Shown here: one piece after another, positions 42,394 to 53,205 of the stretch
How positions within the stretch are numbered: position 1 is the stretch's first letter
Layout: each line of letters opens with the position of its first letter
NCBI RefSeq assembly: GCF_021611515.1
Contig: NZ_CP090960.1
Span: 1,798,001-1,862,000 of the forward strand
DNA: 64,000 bases
Source: Mariluticola halotolerans
Lineage (GTDB): Bacteria > Pseudomonadota > Alphaproteobacteria > Rhizobiales > Devosiaceae
Direction of reading: 5' to 3'
The notes under the pieces: generated by a model
Told to the model about the DNA's origin: nothing
What the model saw: only the letters and a program-made list of their open reading frames with translations
Databases searched by the model: none
Made by a program: the position numbers and the translations under genes

Positions 42394-43599
42394 TTAGGCG
42401 ATGTTGATGAAGGAGAACTTGCCGTCGAGCACCTGCTCGTAACGGAAGCTGCTGTCGGAGATATCACCCGTGTCGGTGAAATCGCACGGACCGCTGGCAC
42501 CGTCATAATCGACAGCCTTGCCTTCAGCGATAAGCTTCAGCCCGTCAATGGCATTGTCGACCTTGGTGCCGCCTTCGCCCTGGCTGACAGCGCGCACGCT
42601 ATCCTTGATCGCGGTGCCGGTGCTCTCGCCGGCTGCTGCCATTGCCATGATGATCAGATTGATCTGGTCATAGACCTGCACGGTGTAGGGATCCGGGCTT
42701 TCAACGCCGATCATGTCGACGAGGCGCTTGTAGGCAGTCGAATTTTCATTCGAGGAGGGTGCAATTGTGTAGCAGCCTTCAACGACTTCTTTTTGCACGC
42801 CATCGAGCACCTGCTGGTTCACAGCATAGGCGAAGGCAATCTTGGTGCCTTCAAAACCGGCGCGATAAAGTTCCTTGAGCATGACAGTGGTGTCCGGTGC
42901 ATAGCCGCCAAGCACAACCGCATCAGGATTGAAGCGCATGATCTCGTCGACTTCGGAGCGGTAGGAAGGCTTCTTGTCATCATAGACCAGCGAGGCTGCT
43001 TCGCCGCCGCCTGCTTCAACAGCCTTGGCCATGTTGGTGTACTGGCTTTCAGCGAACGGGGTCTGCGGGGAGACGAAGAACACGCGCTTGGCACCCTTTT
43101 CCAGCGCGAATTCGCCAAACTTGCGGCCCTGCAGCGTGGTGTTCGGCTGGGTGCGCACAAGGTAACCGTTATGGGGCAGTTCAGTGATTGCATCAGCGCC
43201 GGAAACGGTGGCGAGGAAGGTGCCCGATTCCCAGCACAACGGGGCAACGGCTGTGGTCACCGAGGAGGCCCAGGTGCCCAGAATGGCGGAGACCTGATCC
43301 ACATCGATCAGCTTGCGCGCGGCGCGGACACCGGCTTCGGGGTTGGTCTGGTCGTCTTCGGAGATCAGCTCGATCTGCTTGCCGAGCACGCCGCCGGCGG
43401 CATTAACCTCGTCGACAACGGCCTGGGCCGTCTGGGTCATGATGGGGCCATAGGGGCCACCAGCGCCGGTGAGCGGGGTCAGTGTACCGATCTTGATAAC
43501 CTCGCCCTCTGCGCGGGCTGCGGACGGCATCATCGCCAGGCCAACGAGCGCTGTTGAGGCACCAAGGAAACTTCTGCGATTGACTGCATATTTGGTCAT
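42394..43599 (-). CDS. Branched-chain-type substrate-binding protein (LivK type)
   Basis: A 401-residue periplasmic binding protein of the Leu/Ile/Val type. The N-terminus VNRRSFLGASTALVGLAM carries a twin-arginine signal, cleaved near SAARAE. Typical features are IKIGTLTPLTGAGGPYG and LIDVDQVSAILGTWASSVT. The start follows AAGGG. Neighbouring amidohydrolase and GAF genes suggest an amide ligand in place of a branched-chain amino acid, resembling the amide-binding AmiC group; this is inference. Confidence 0.9.
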   Translation of the reverse strand: MTKYAVNRRSFLGASTALVGLAMMPSAARAEGEVIKIGTLTPLTGAGGPYGPIMTQTAQAVVDEVNAAGGVLGKQIELISEDDQTNPEAGVRAARKLIDVDQVSAILGTWASSVTTAVAPLCWESGTFLATVSGADAITELPHNGYLVRTQPNTTLQGRKFGEFALEKGAKRVFFVSPQTPFAESQYTNMAKAVEAGGGEAASLVYDDKKPSYRSEVDEIMRFNPDAVVLGGYAPDTTVMLKELYRAGFEGTKIAFAYAVNQQVLDGVQKEVVEGCYTIAPSSNENSTAYKRLVDMIGVESPDPYTVQVYDQINLIIMAMAAAGESTGTAIKDSVRAVSQGEGGTKVDNAIDGLKLIAEGKAVDYDGASGPCDFTDTGDISDSSFRYEQVLDGKFSFINIA

Positions 43600-43644
43600 T
43601 ATTTTACCCTTGTTTTTGCACTTGCTTAGTCATTCAGTTTTGGA

Positions 43645-44352
43645 TCACCCGCCGAGAAAGAGACGGCGGATTTCGGGGTCAACGGCAAGATCAGGTCCCG
43701 CCCCCTCAGCGGATTCCTTGCCGGATACGAGGACATATCCACGCGTGGATATGGCCAAAGCTTCGACCGCATGCTGCTCGACCATCAAAATGGGCAGTCC
43801 GGTCTGGTTGAGTGCCGTGATGGCGTCGAAAAGTTCTTCTGCGGCGCGAGGCGACAGGCCCGCGGTCGGCTCGTCGAGCAGCAGAAGCGTCGGGGCGGTC
43901 ATCAGGCCCATGGCCATGGCAAGGATTTGCCGCTGGCCGCCCGACAGCGTGCGCGCCAGATCACCGCGTTTTCCCGCCAGCATCGGATAGCGGTCAAACA
44001 TTTCCGCCATGCGGGTCTTGCCGCCAGTGCTGTCCTGATAGGCACTGATCTCAAGATTTTCCGCGACCGAAAGCGAGCCGAAAATATTGCGTTCCTGGGG
44101 CACAAAGCTGATGCCCGACTTGGTGCGGCCAACGGCGCTCTCGCTGGTGACATCCCGGCCCTCAAGCACAATCTTGCCTTCTCGGGCGGGCACCAGGCCG
44201 GCAACCACTTTCAGCAATGTCGATTTTCCGGCGCCATTGGGGCCGATAATGGTGACAATCTCACCGGGTTCGACCCGGATCGAGGCCTCCTTGAGAATGC
44301 GTTCCGCCGCACCATAGCCGGCAACAATATTTTCAGCTGTGAGCAGGCTCAT
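43645..44352 (-). CDS. Branched-chain-type ABC transporter ATPase (LivF type)
   Basis: A 235-residue ATPase with Walker A GPNGAGKST, signature LSGGQRQILAMAMGL, Walker B LLLLDEPTAGLSP and H-loop MVEQHAVEAL. Its start overlaps livG by four bases, and the longer frame upstream lies within livG. Confidence 0.93.
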   Translation of the reverse strand: MSLLTAENIVAGYGAAERILKEASIRVEPGEIVTIIGPNGAGKSTLLKVVAGLVPAREGKIVLEGRDVTSESAVGRTKSGISFVPQERNIFGSLSVAENLEISAYQDSTGGKTRMAEMFDRYPMLAGKRGDLARTLSGGQRQILAMAMGLMTAPTLLLLDEPTAGLSPRAAEELFDAITALNQTGLPILMVEQHAVEALAISTRGYVLVSGKESAEGAGPDLAVDPEIRRLFLGG

Positions 44353-45113
44353 TTGCGGCTTCCCAGATAGGCTTCCTGAACTTCGGTATCGGCGGCGACT
44401 TTCTCGAACGTGCCTTCCACCAGCTTGCGGCCCTCGGCCAGCACCACCACGGGGTCGCAAAGCCGTTTGATCAGCGCCATGTCGTGTTCGATGAGACAGA
44501 TGGTGATGCCGCTTTCATTGAGCGCCACCAGATGCCCGGCAATCTCGTCGGTCAGGGTGGGGTTCACCCCGGCCATCGGCTCGTCGAGCAGGATGATTTT
44601 CGGTTCAGCCATCAGGGCGCGGCCGATTTCGACCAGCTTTTTCTGGCCACCGGACAAGGCGGTCACCGGATTGTCGATGACATGATCGAGACGCAACCGG
44701 CGGGCGATGCCAAGGGCGCGTTCAGCGAGTTCCGCCTCGCGGGCTTTTGCCGCCTTGCTGCCGAGCACGGCGGCCAGCATGTGTTCGCCGGGCTGTTTCA
44801 GCCCGTAAAGCATCAGATGCTGGAAAACCGAGAGTTTGGGAAAGCCGCGCGCCAACTGAAAGGTGCGCACCAGTCCGCGCTGCACCAGCTGATGCGGCGG
44901 CAGGCCGGTAATGTCATCATCGCCGATCTTCACGCTGCCGCCACTTGGCTGATACAGGCCGGAGATAGCGTTGAACAGGGTCGATTTGCCGGCACCATTC
45001 GGGCCGATCAGGCCGGTGAACGAGCCTTCTTCAATGTCAAAATCAACGCCGTTGAGCACCTGGGCGCCATAAAAGCCAAGCGTCAGGTTGGTAACTGAAA
45101 GCAGCGCGCTCAT
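44349..45113 (-). CDS. Branched-chain-type ABC transporter ATPase (LivG type)
   Basis: A 254-residue ATPase with Walker A GPNGAGKST, an inserted LivG-type segment (LMLYGLKQPGEHMLAAVLGSK), signature LSGGQKKLVEIGRAL and DEPMAGVNPTL. It overlaps the tetR stop by four bases. Confidence 0.93.
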   Translation of the reverse strand: MSALLSVTNLTLGFYGAQVLNGVDFDIEEGSFTGLIGPNGAGKSTLFNAISGLYQPSGGSVKIGDDDITGLPPHQLVQRGLVRTFQLARGFPKLSVFQHLMLYGLKQPGEHMLAAVLGSKAAKAREAELAERALGIARRLRLDHVIDNPVTALSGGQKKLVEIGRALMAEPKIILLDEPMAGVNPTLTDEIAGHLVALNESGITICLIEHDMALIKRLCDPVVVLAEGRKLVEGTFEKVAADTEVQEAYLGSRK

Positions 45114-45757
45114 TCGGCGGCTCCGTGTTTCGGGGTGGCAGCCGGTTTGGCGGTGGGGAATTGCTGGCGCACCTGCTGTTTCCAGAAGGTGAGCAGGCCT
45201 TCGTAATAGGCAGGGTCATCGCGCAGCACCGTCTGGGCAATCATGCCGCGGATAAAGCACATGGTGCCGTTCATCATGTTGCGGGCAAGATCGGGGCTGA
45301 CTTCAGCGCGTTCGGCCAGTTCCGTCCAGATCAGGTCAAGCCCGGCATGAAAATCACGCACAACGGGCACCAATTGCTGCTTGAAATCTTCATTGTGCCG
45401 GGCTTCAGGCAGGTATTCGAGGGTCACATAGAACAGCCGGTTCGACATGACGTCCCAAAGGTAATCGACGATCTCGTCGCTGGAACCACCCCGGACGGCA
45501 AAGTCCTTTCCAAATCGCGCCAGATCCTCGTTGACCAGCGACAACATGCGGGCAATCGAACTGGTGATGATGGAATCGCGGGTGGGAAAGTGATGGGTCA
45601 GCGCGCCGCGCGACACACCGGCCTTGCGGGCAATTTCCGGCGTCGTCGCCCGGGTGATCCCGTTTTCATAGAGCAGGTCGATGGTCGCTTCCATCAGCCG
45701 CGCCGATGTCTCGGCGGTGCGTTCCTGCTGCGATCTTCTTCTGTGCTTGCCAGTCAC
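45110..45757 (-). CDS. TetR family regulator of the liv-amidohydrolase operon
   Basis: The 215-residue protein has a TetR helix-turn-helix (about residues 16-63, GITRATTPEIARKAGVSRGALTHHFPTRDSIIT) and a ligand domain. It is the first gene of an eight-gene minus-strand unit and overlaps livG by four bases, so it probably regulates its own operon in response to the imported or hydrolysed compound. The lysine- and proline-rich end (TAKPAATPKHG) is ordinary. Confidence 0.9.
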   Translation of the reverse strand: MTGKHRRRSQQERTAETSARLMEATIDLLYENGITRATTPEIARKAGVSRGALTHHFPTRDSIITSSIARMLSLVNEDLARFGKDFAVRGGSSDEIVDYLWDVMSNRLFYVTLEYLPEARHNEDFKQQLVPVVRDFHAGLDLIWTELAERAEVSPDLARNMMNGTMCFIRGMIAQTVLRDDPAYYEGLLTFWKQQVRQQFPTAKPAATPKHGAAE

Positions 45758-46107
45758 CCGACAGCCTCCCGCGTTATTCAGAATGGGAAAACTGCGGCGT
45801 CACTTACAAACAATCAAGTCTGTTTTTCAAAAAAATGCACAAAAGACAATCAGCGGGAATGCGTGCCGTGTTTTTAGGCACAAAGCCAAACATCCTGAAA
45901 ATCCGGTTGTTGCCGGTCTTCAGGTTATTCCTCCCTACCTCGGCACTATCGCACCACGAAAAGCCGACGCACGTCAACACTTGCTAATATTTGACCAGCT
46001 TCCGCAAAACCGCCCTGCACATGGATGCACCGTGTCTGCGGCCGGCAAACCCCAGGCATTATTCAGCCAGTCATCTGAATAAAGCCGTTGCGAAACAATA
46101 GTTTATA
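45758..46107. promoter_or_regulatory. Regulatory gap between arfB and the tetR-liv operon
   Basis: This 350-bp stretch holds no credible gene. Features are AAACA-N8-TGTTT at 45808-45825, a fair TetR-type operator near the tetR start; a hairpin at 45894-45924 (CCTGAA/TTCAGG outside CCGG/CCGG); and a perfect 8-bp inverted repeat TTATTCAG-N8-CTGAATAA at 46060-46083 just after arfB. TTATTCAG occurs a third time at 45774-45781. Confidence 0.5.
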
Positions 46108-46539
46108 TCAGTCGAGGCTCGGCTTGCTGCGGCGCAGGTTTTTGATCGCGCCCCGGCGGGTTTTTGCGTCCACACGCTTGCGTTTGGCTGAAAGGCTGGG
46201 GCGTGTCTTGCGGCGATGCTTGGGCGGAATCGCGGCCTGCTGCAACAGGGCGACCAGCCGTGCGACGGCATCCTGCCGGTTCTGCAATTGCGAGCGGAAG
46301 CTGGATGCGGTGAGCACAATCACCCCCTCATTGGTCAGCCGGGTTCCCGCAAGAGCTGCGGCGCGGGTCTTCAAACCTGTGGGTAATGAGGGCGAGTGTT
46401 TAAGATCAAAACGGATTTGCACCGCCGTTGAGACCTTGTTGACGTTCTGTCCGCCCGGGCCGGAACTGCGCACAAAGCTGAAATCAATCTCGGCGGGATC
46501 GAGGGTAATCGTGCCGGTAATTTCAATCGGCTCAGCCAT
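46108..46539 (-). CDS. arfB: Alternative ribosome-rescue factor B (peptidyl-tRNA hydrolase ArfB/YaeJ)
   Basis: A 143-residue release-factor-like protein with the catalytic GGQ at residues 29-31 (SSGPGGQNVNK) and a basic C-terminal tail (KHRRKTRPSLSAKRKRVDAK) that enters the empty mRNA channel. ArfB frees ribosomes stalled on truncated messages. It lies between two unrelated operons and appears to be a single-gene unit. Confidence 0.95.
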   Translation of the reverse strand: MAEPIEITGTITLDPAEIDFSFVRSSGPGGQNVNKVSTAVQIRFDLKHSPSLPTGLKTRAAALAGTRLTNEGVIVLTASSFRSQLQNRQDAVARLVALLQQAAIPPKHRRKTRPSLSAKRKRVDAKTRRGAIKNLRRSKPSLD

Positions 46540-46660
46540 TCAGCGCCCCTGTTGCCCACGCCAGACAAACATATCGATCAAGGCGTGCCAATGGGTGCAT
46601 ATGGCATATTTCGCCTTCAGCCAGCAATGATGGCCCGATAGCCTGCCCGGCGCGATACCC

Positions 46661-47389
46661 TTACGCCCTGTCGACGGCGCTCCGGATCAGGTCGATATCC
46701 TTTTTGGCATTTTCCAGCAGGGTCAAAGCGGTTGCCCGGGCTTTTTCGGGATCATGGCCGATAATGGCCTCAACCAGTGCTGCGTGCTCAAGCACAGCGC
46801 GCGGTCGATGGGGGCCGAGCGCGGAGATATTGAACATGTGCCGAAGGCCAAAGCCGAACAACTGGCCTATCGGCCAGAAGAACTCGTTATGGGTCGCCAT
46901 ATAAATCGATTTATGGAAATCGAGGTCTGCCTCCACCCAGGCATTCTTGTCGTCCCCAGCATCGACCATTGCCTGAAAGGCTGCCTGAATGTGTACGCAG
47001 TCCTGTTCTTGCGCGTTCACCGCAGCGAGGGCACAGGCCGCCGGTTCGGTGGCGTGGCGCAGCTGGAACATTTTAACCAGATAGGTTTCCGTATCGCTGA
47101 CCTCCAGCCGCCAGCGCAGCACATCAGGGTCCAGATGGTTCCAGGCACTCGCCTCACGCACGCGTGTGCCCAGTTTGGGTCTCGAGGCCACCAGCCCCTT
47201 GGCGAAAAGCCCTTTGATGGCCTCACGGATTGCCGTGCGGCTCACCCCCATCATTTCGCATATCTGAATTTCAGGCGGCAGGGATTCGCCGGGTTTGAAG
47301 TCACCCCGGACAATCGCCAGCCCCAGCTCTTCCGTCACCCGCGCATGCCGGTTCTTGATCGACGCAACGCCGGACCGGGTATCGGACAC
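46661..47389 (-). CDS. GntR family regulator (FCD), end of the glycoside locus
   Basis: The 242-residue protein has a GntR helix-turn-helix (LPPEIQICEMMGVSRTAIREAIKGLF) and an FCD domain with DLDFHKSIYMATHN and a late EHAALVEAI, resembling regulators of sugar-acid (DgoR-like) pathways. The start is a GTG at 47389; the nearest AGGAG is about 16 bases upstream, farther than usual, so the start is not certain. It lies 193 bp after GH42 in the same direction. Confidence 0.85.
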   Translation of the reverse strand: MSDTRSGVASIKNRHARVTEELGLAIVRGDFKPGESLPPEIQICEMMGVSRTAIREAIKGLFAKGLVASRPKLGTRVREASAWNHLDPDVLRWRLEVSDTETYLVKMFQLRHATEPAACALAAVNAQEQDCVHIQAAFQAMVDAGDDKNAWVEADLDFHKSIYMATHNEFFWPIGQLFGFGLRHMFNISALGPHRPRAVLEHAALVEAIIGHDPEKARATALTLLENAKKDIDLIRSAVDRA

Positions 47390-47582
47390 AATCGAAATAA
47401 TATCGCTCCTGCGCTATCCCGGCGTTATCGCCGGATTTGCGTTTGGGCTATATCCTATCCTCCCCGACATCGCTAGGCGACCTTTTATCCGCCCTTTCGT
47501 CTCCCCCTTCCACCGGTCAGTGCCCCGAAATGAGGGCAGATCAACCGGTTCGGAACACCGGATGACCTGCCCTCCACAAAGC

Positions 47583-49685
47583 TCAGATTTCAACGATCAG
47601 CACATCTCTTGGCGGCACCGTGAACCGTGTGCCGTCAAAACCGGCATGTTCACCGGCCCAAAAGGCCTTGCCGGGCTTTGGGGCCTTGCCCCCAAGCGTC
47701 AGCGTGCCCGATTGTTCGGCGCGGGTGGGATTGACGATCCAGAGATAGCGCCTGTCGCCCGCTTCATGCAGTCGGATCTGCACATGCGGGTTGTTACTCG
47801 TTGTGTGCTGCGTCTTGCCGGTAAAGGCAAAGCATTCGGCGAAATATTTCAGGCCCTCGGGCGCACTGTTGCGGTAGTAGCCGACCGAGGGATGGGTGCC
47901 GACCAGCATGGTCCGGCCCTTGCCGAACCGGTTCTCGACAATGGCGATGCGCCCATCGGTAAAGCTGGCGCGGGGGGTGCCGCCCTCTGGCTGATAGGCC
48001 TGCAAAAAGCCGCCACCTACCGTCTCGACCCCATCAAGGCGAAAGCGGATGCGGTCCCCGATATCGGGCATGAATTCCACATCGGTCTCACGCGCACCAA
48101 ACAGCTTGTCCAACCCCATATTGGGCTGGACGACACCGACCTTGCCGCGATCTCCGAAATAGCCGGGGCAGGCCTCTGCAATCAGTGTACCGCCCTGTTC
48201 CACCCAGTCGGTAATGATCTTGGCCTGGGCCGAGGTGAACATGATCGGATAGGGGAAATAGAGCGCATCATACTGGGCGATATCATCGATATGCACCCAG
48301 TCGGCCTGAATGCCATTGTCGAAAAAGCCGCGATAGGCACCCCACATGGCGGCCGCATAGGTATCGTATTTGCCTTCATGGCTGAGCAGATAGTCCCATT
48401 GCTGGGTTTCCGGCACCACCAGAATGCCGATATCGCCCTTGACCGGCTTGGCCTCAAGCAGCGGCTTTTGTGCCGGGTCATTGGCCCATTTGCCGATCTC
48501 CGATGCCATGTCGGAACGCGGCGTGCGCGCCCCATCCATGCCATAGGAACCAAAGGCCCCGAATAGCGGGCCATCGAGCAGCGGGCGATAGCGCAGGTTG
48601 AGCACGCCGCGCGCGCCACCGGCAAAAGAGGTCATGGTCCAGGCGCGAATGTCTTCCGGCTCAGGGGCGCGTGCGTCTTCCTTGTCCCGGCCCACCACTT
48701 GCGGTTGCATCCAGAGCGGACCGCCCTGCCGTTCGGCATGCCAGAACGGCTTGCCACGGGAGGCGGCGCGATTGAGATCGGCGGCATAAAAGCTGCGCCA
48801 GGGCTGGTCGCCCTTTCGCCCCTGAATCCAGGTATAGCCATAGGCCTCGACCTTGGAGGCGGCCAGCCAGTCGTCGCAGCCGCGCGATGCCATATCGGGA
48901 ATGGCCCCGCCCACACCATGGGCGACGATCAGGTTTTTGGTATCGACCCCGCGAATGGTGTCGATGCGCCATTGCATCTGTCCATAATAATTGTCGCGCT
49001 TGAACTGCAGCCAGTCGATGCATTCGGGATAGGGTGCGATCTGGGTGGGCGGCTCAATATCGTCCCATTCCGCATAAGAGAAGCGATACCAGGCCGCAGC
49101 CAGCGTATCGAGATCACCATATTTTTCCTGCAGCCATACCCGGAAGGCCGCTTTGGTATGGGGATTGTAATCCACCGCAGGCGAATAATTGCATTCATTC
49201 CAGACGTCATAACCCAGAATGCCGGGATGGTCCTTGTAACGGCCGGCCAGCGCTTCCAGAAATGCGCCTGCCGCCTGTTTGACCTCAGGGCAGTTCAGCG
49301 TCAGCGACCCGGCCCCGCCACCATTATTGGCAAAGCCGCCGGTCGCCGCCGAAACGCCCATGGTTGCGGCCAGCGCCGTGCCATCGGCTTTCATCTGCCG
49401 GGCATGGGCGAATTTTCGATAGGCCCAGTCGGGTACCGTATGGGTCAGTTCGGCGATAACGGTCTTCATGCCGTTTTCGGCCGCCAGATCGAGCTGGCGG
49501 TCATATTCATCCCAGTCATATTGACCCGGCTTGCGCTCAATCGCGCTCCACATGAACCAGTGCCGGAACACATTAAGTCCGTCTTCTGCCGCGACCCCAT
49601 AGTCCCGCGCCCAGTCCTCCCTGGGTGGGTTGGACTTGCGGAAATAGACGGCGCCAAACGGCAATTGCATTGAAATCTTGCTCAT
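47583..49685 (-). CDS. GH42 family beta-galactosidase
   Basis: A 700-residue cytoplasmic glycosidase. The TIM barrel (about residues 10-380) has the acid/base E164 in YDVWNECNYSP and nucleophile E318 in FWHAERQGGP, as in GH42. A trimerisation domain (about 395-610) and a short C-terminal beta domain (about 630-700) follow. The start at 49685 has GGAGGAG close upstream. GH42 enzymes cleave beta-galactosides, sometimes beta-arabinosides. With the transporter it would split an imported glycoside inside the cell. No signal peptide is present. Confidence 0.92.
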   Translation of the reverse strand: MSKISMQLPFGAVYFRKSNPPREDWARDYGVAAEDGLNVFRHWFMWSAIERKPGQYDWDEYDRQLDLAAENGMKTVIAELTHTVPDWAYRKFAHARQMKADGTALAATMGVSAATGGFANNGGGAGSLTLNCPEVKQAAGAFLEALAGRYKDHPGILGYDVWNECNYSPAVDYNPHTKAAFRVWLQEKYGDLDTLAAAWYRFSYAEWDDIEPPTQIAPYPECIDWLQFKRDNYYGQMQWRIDTIRGVDTKNLIVAHGVGGAIPDMASRGCDDWLAASKVEAYGYTWIQGRKGDQPWRSFYAADLNRAASRGKPFWHAERQGGPLWMQPQVVGRDKEDARAPEPEDIRAWTMTSFAGGARGVLNLRYRPLLDGPLFGAFGSYGMDGARTPRSDMASEIGKWANDPAQKPLLEAKPVKGDIGILVVPETQQWDYLLSHEGKYDTYAAAMWGAYRGFFDNGIQADWVHIDDIAQYDALYFPYPIMFTSAQAKIITDWVEQGGTLIAEACPGYFGDRGKVGVVQPNMGLDKLFGARETDVEFMPDIGDRIRFRLDGVETVGGGFLQAYQPEGGTPRASFTDGRIAIVENRFGKGRTMLVGTHPSVGYYRNSAPEGLKYFAECFAFTGKTQHTTSNNPHVQIRLHEAGDRRYLWIVNPTRAEQSGTLTLGGKAPKPGKAFWAGEHAGFDGTRFTVPPRDVLIVEI

Positions 49686-49797
49686 GTTTTTCTCCTCCGG
49701 CATGCGCCCGAGCGGGCAGCCGTTCTCTGTCCCCCGTGCCTCAGGAACGGTGGTGGCAATTTGATCTGGATCGAATTCAGCCGTGACGCGGGTGCGT

Positions 49798-50670
49798 TCA
49801 GCTCTTTTCGGCCATCTCCTCCAGTGTCAGCACAAGGGCCGAATGGTCTTTGTCGCCGTCACCCTTTTCGATGGCGGCGTTCATCAAGTCCTGCAGGGCC
49901 GCCGTATTGGGCAGTTTCACCCCAAGCGATTTGGCAGCCTCTGTCGCCAGACCGATATCCTTGCGGTGCAGGCGAATGCGGAAGCCGGGATCGAATGTGC
50001 GATCGATCATGCGCTGCCCGTGCAATTTCATAATTGCTGACCCGGCAAAGCCGCCCATCAGCGCCTCGCGCACCTTGGCGGGATCAGCCCCGGCCTTTTG
50101 CGCAAACAACAGGCCTTCAGCCACCGCCTCAATGGTGAGGCCGACAATGATCTGGTTGGCCACTTTTGCCGTCTGCCCATCGCCGACGGGGCCCACATGG
50201 GTGATGGTTTTGCCCATGATCTCGAAAAGCGGTTTGCCCCGGGCAAAAGCCTCGTCCGTGCCACCAACCATGATGGTCAGCGCCGCATTCACCGCCCCTG
50301 TTTCGCCGCCCGAGACCGGCGCGTCGAGATAATCACAACCCAGCGCTTCGATCCGCGCGGCGAATTCCTTGGTCGCGACCGGGGAAATCGAACTCATGTC
50401 GATCACCAGCTTGCCCGCCGAGAGGCTTCCGGCCACGCCGTCAGCCCCAAACAATACCTCTTCCACGTCGGGTGTATCGGGCACCATGAGAATAATGACA
50501 TCGGCCATCTCGGCCACGGCTTTGGCGCTGCCCAGAGCCTTGCCACCCTTGTCGACCAGAAATTGCGAGACCGGTTTGACCCGATGCAGAAACACCTCGT
50601 GGCCCGCATCGATCAAATGTCCGGCCATTGGCCGCCCCATAATCCCGAGACCGATAAATCCAATTTTCAT
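49798..50670 (-). CDS. glxR: Tartronate semialdehyde reductase-like (3-hydroxyisobutyrate dehydrogenase family)
   Basis: A 290-residue beta-hydroxyacid dehydrogenase with the NAD(P) motif GFIGLGIMGRPM (4-15), substrate motif DAPVSGGETGA (116-126) and the catalytic K169 in GQTAKVANQ. GlxR/GarR reduces 2-hydroxy-3-oxopropionate to D-glycerate. It follows hydroxypyruvate isomerase by 13 bp, the classic hyi-glxR pair. Glyoxylate carboligase and glycerate kinase, the other usual partners, are not in this window. A different beta-hydroxyacid substrate is possible. Confidence 0.88.
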   Translation of the reverse strand: MKIGFIGLGIMGRPMAGHLIDAGHEVFLHRVKPVSQFLVDKGGKALGSAKAVAEMADVIILMVPDTPDVEEVLFGADGVAGSLSAGKLVIDMSSISPVATKEFAARIEALGCDYLDAPVSGGETGAVNAALTIMVGGTDEAFARGKPLFEIMGKTITHVGPVGDGQTAKVANQIIVGLTIEAVAEGLLFAQKAGADPAKVREALMGGFAGSAIMKLHGQRMIDRTFDPGFRIRLHRKDIGLATEAAKSLGVKLPNTAALQDLMNAAIEKGDGDKDHSALVLTLEEMAEKS

Positions 50671-50683
50671 GTGATGATGCTCC

Positions 50684-51460
50684 TCAGATATACTTTTTCA
50701 TCCAGCCCAGACCGGCGCTGGTATCGGCCATTGGCTTGTATTCGCAGCCGATAAAACCGTCATAGCCCAGCCGGTCGAGGGCCTTGAAAACGAAGTCGTA
50801 ATTGATCTCGCCGGTACCCGGTTCGTGGCGGCCGGGATTGTCGGCGATCTGGATATGGGCAATGCGTGCCGCCAGCCGTTCATAGGTAGGGATCAGGTCG
50901 CCCTGCATGATCTGGGTGTGATAAATATCGTATTGCAGATAGAGATTATCCGATCCAACCGCATCGAATATCCGCTCGGCATGATCGGTATGCGAGACGA
51001 AGAAACCCGGGATGTCGCGCAAGTTAATCGGCTCCAGCAACAACTGGATGCCAGCATCAGCCAGCCGCGGCGCGGCATATTTAAGGTTCGCCACCAATGT
51101 CTCTTCAAGCACATCAGCGCTTGCGCCTTGGGGCGCAATCCCTGCAAGGCAATTGATTTTCCTGCATCCAAGCGCTTGCCCGTATTCAACCGCTTTTGCC
51201 ACCCCGGCCTGAAATTCCTCTATTCGATCGGGCAGGCAACCAATGCCACGCTCGCCCCCGGCCCAGTCCCCGGCGGGCAGGTTGAACAGGGCCTGGGTCA
51301 GCCCGTACTGTTGCAATATGGCGGCAATCTTGTCAGCGGGCATTTCATAAGGGCTGACATACTCAACCGCCGGGAACCCGTCCTTCGCAGCCGCCGCAAA
51401 GCGGTCGGCAAAGGGAAGGTCAGCATAGAGAAACGAGAGGTTGGCAGAAAACTTTGGCAC
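50684..51460 (-). CDS. hyi: Hydroxypyruvate isomerase-like TIM-barrel enzyme
   Basis: A 258-residue xylose-isomerase-like barrel. The two catalytic glutamates E143 (LLLEPINLRDIPGFF) and E240 (FIGCEYKP) match hydroxypyruvate isomerase, as do D178 and the motif IADNPGRHEPGTGEINY. The enzyme interconverts hydroxypyruvate and tartronate semialdehyde. It is 11 bp after the ABC ATPase gene, inside the glycoside operon, which is unusual for a glyoxylate pathway gene. Confidence 0.9.
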   Translation of the reverse strand: MPKFSANLSFLYADLPFADRFAAAAKDGFPAVEYVSPYEMPADKIAAILQQYGLTQALFNLPAGDWAGGERGIGCLPDRIEEFQAGVAKAVEYGQALGCRKINCLAGIAPQGASADVLEETLVANLKYAAPRLADAGIQLLLEPINLRDIPGFFVSHTDHAERIFDAVGSDNLYLQYDIYHTQIMQGDLIPTYERLAARIAHIQIADNPGRHEPGTGEINYDFVFKALDRLGYDGFIGCEYKPMADTSAGLGWMKKYI

Positions 51461-51471
51461 GATGATTATCC

Positions 51472-53201
<1,730 letters not shown>

Positions 53202-53205
<4 letters not shown>

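Noticed and set aside
41953-43557. Long plus-strand open frame of 534 codons
   Set aside because: It is the antisense of the Liv binding protein and LivH genes, with no recognisable motif or ribosome binding site.
47419-47434. Hairpin CCGGCG-TTAT-CGCCGG as terminator of GH42
   Set aside because: The stem is perfect but only 6 bp and lacks a T-tract in either direction, and it lies 150 bp after the stop.
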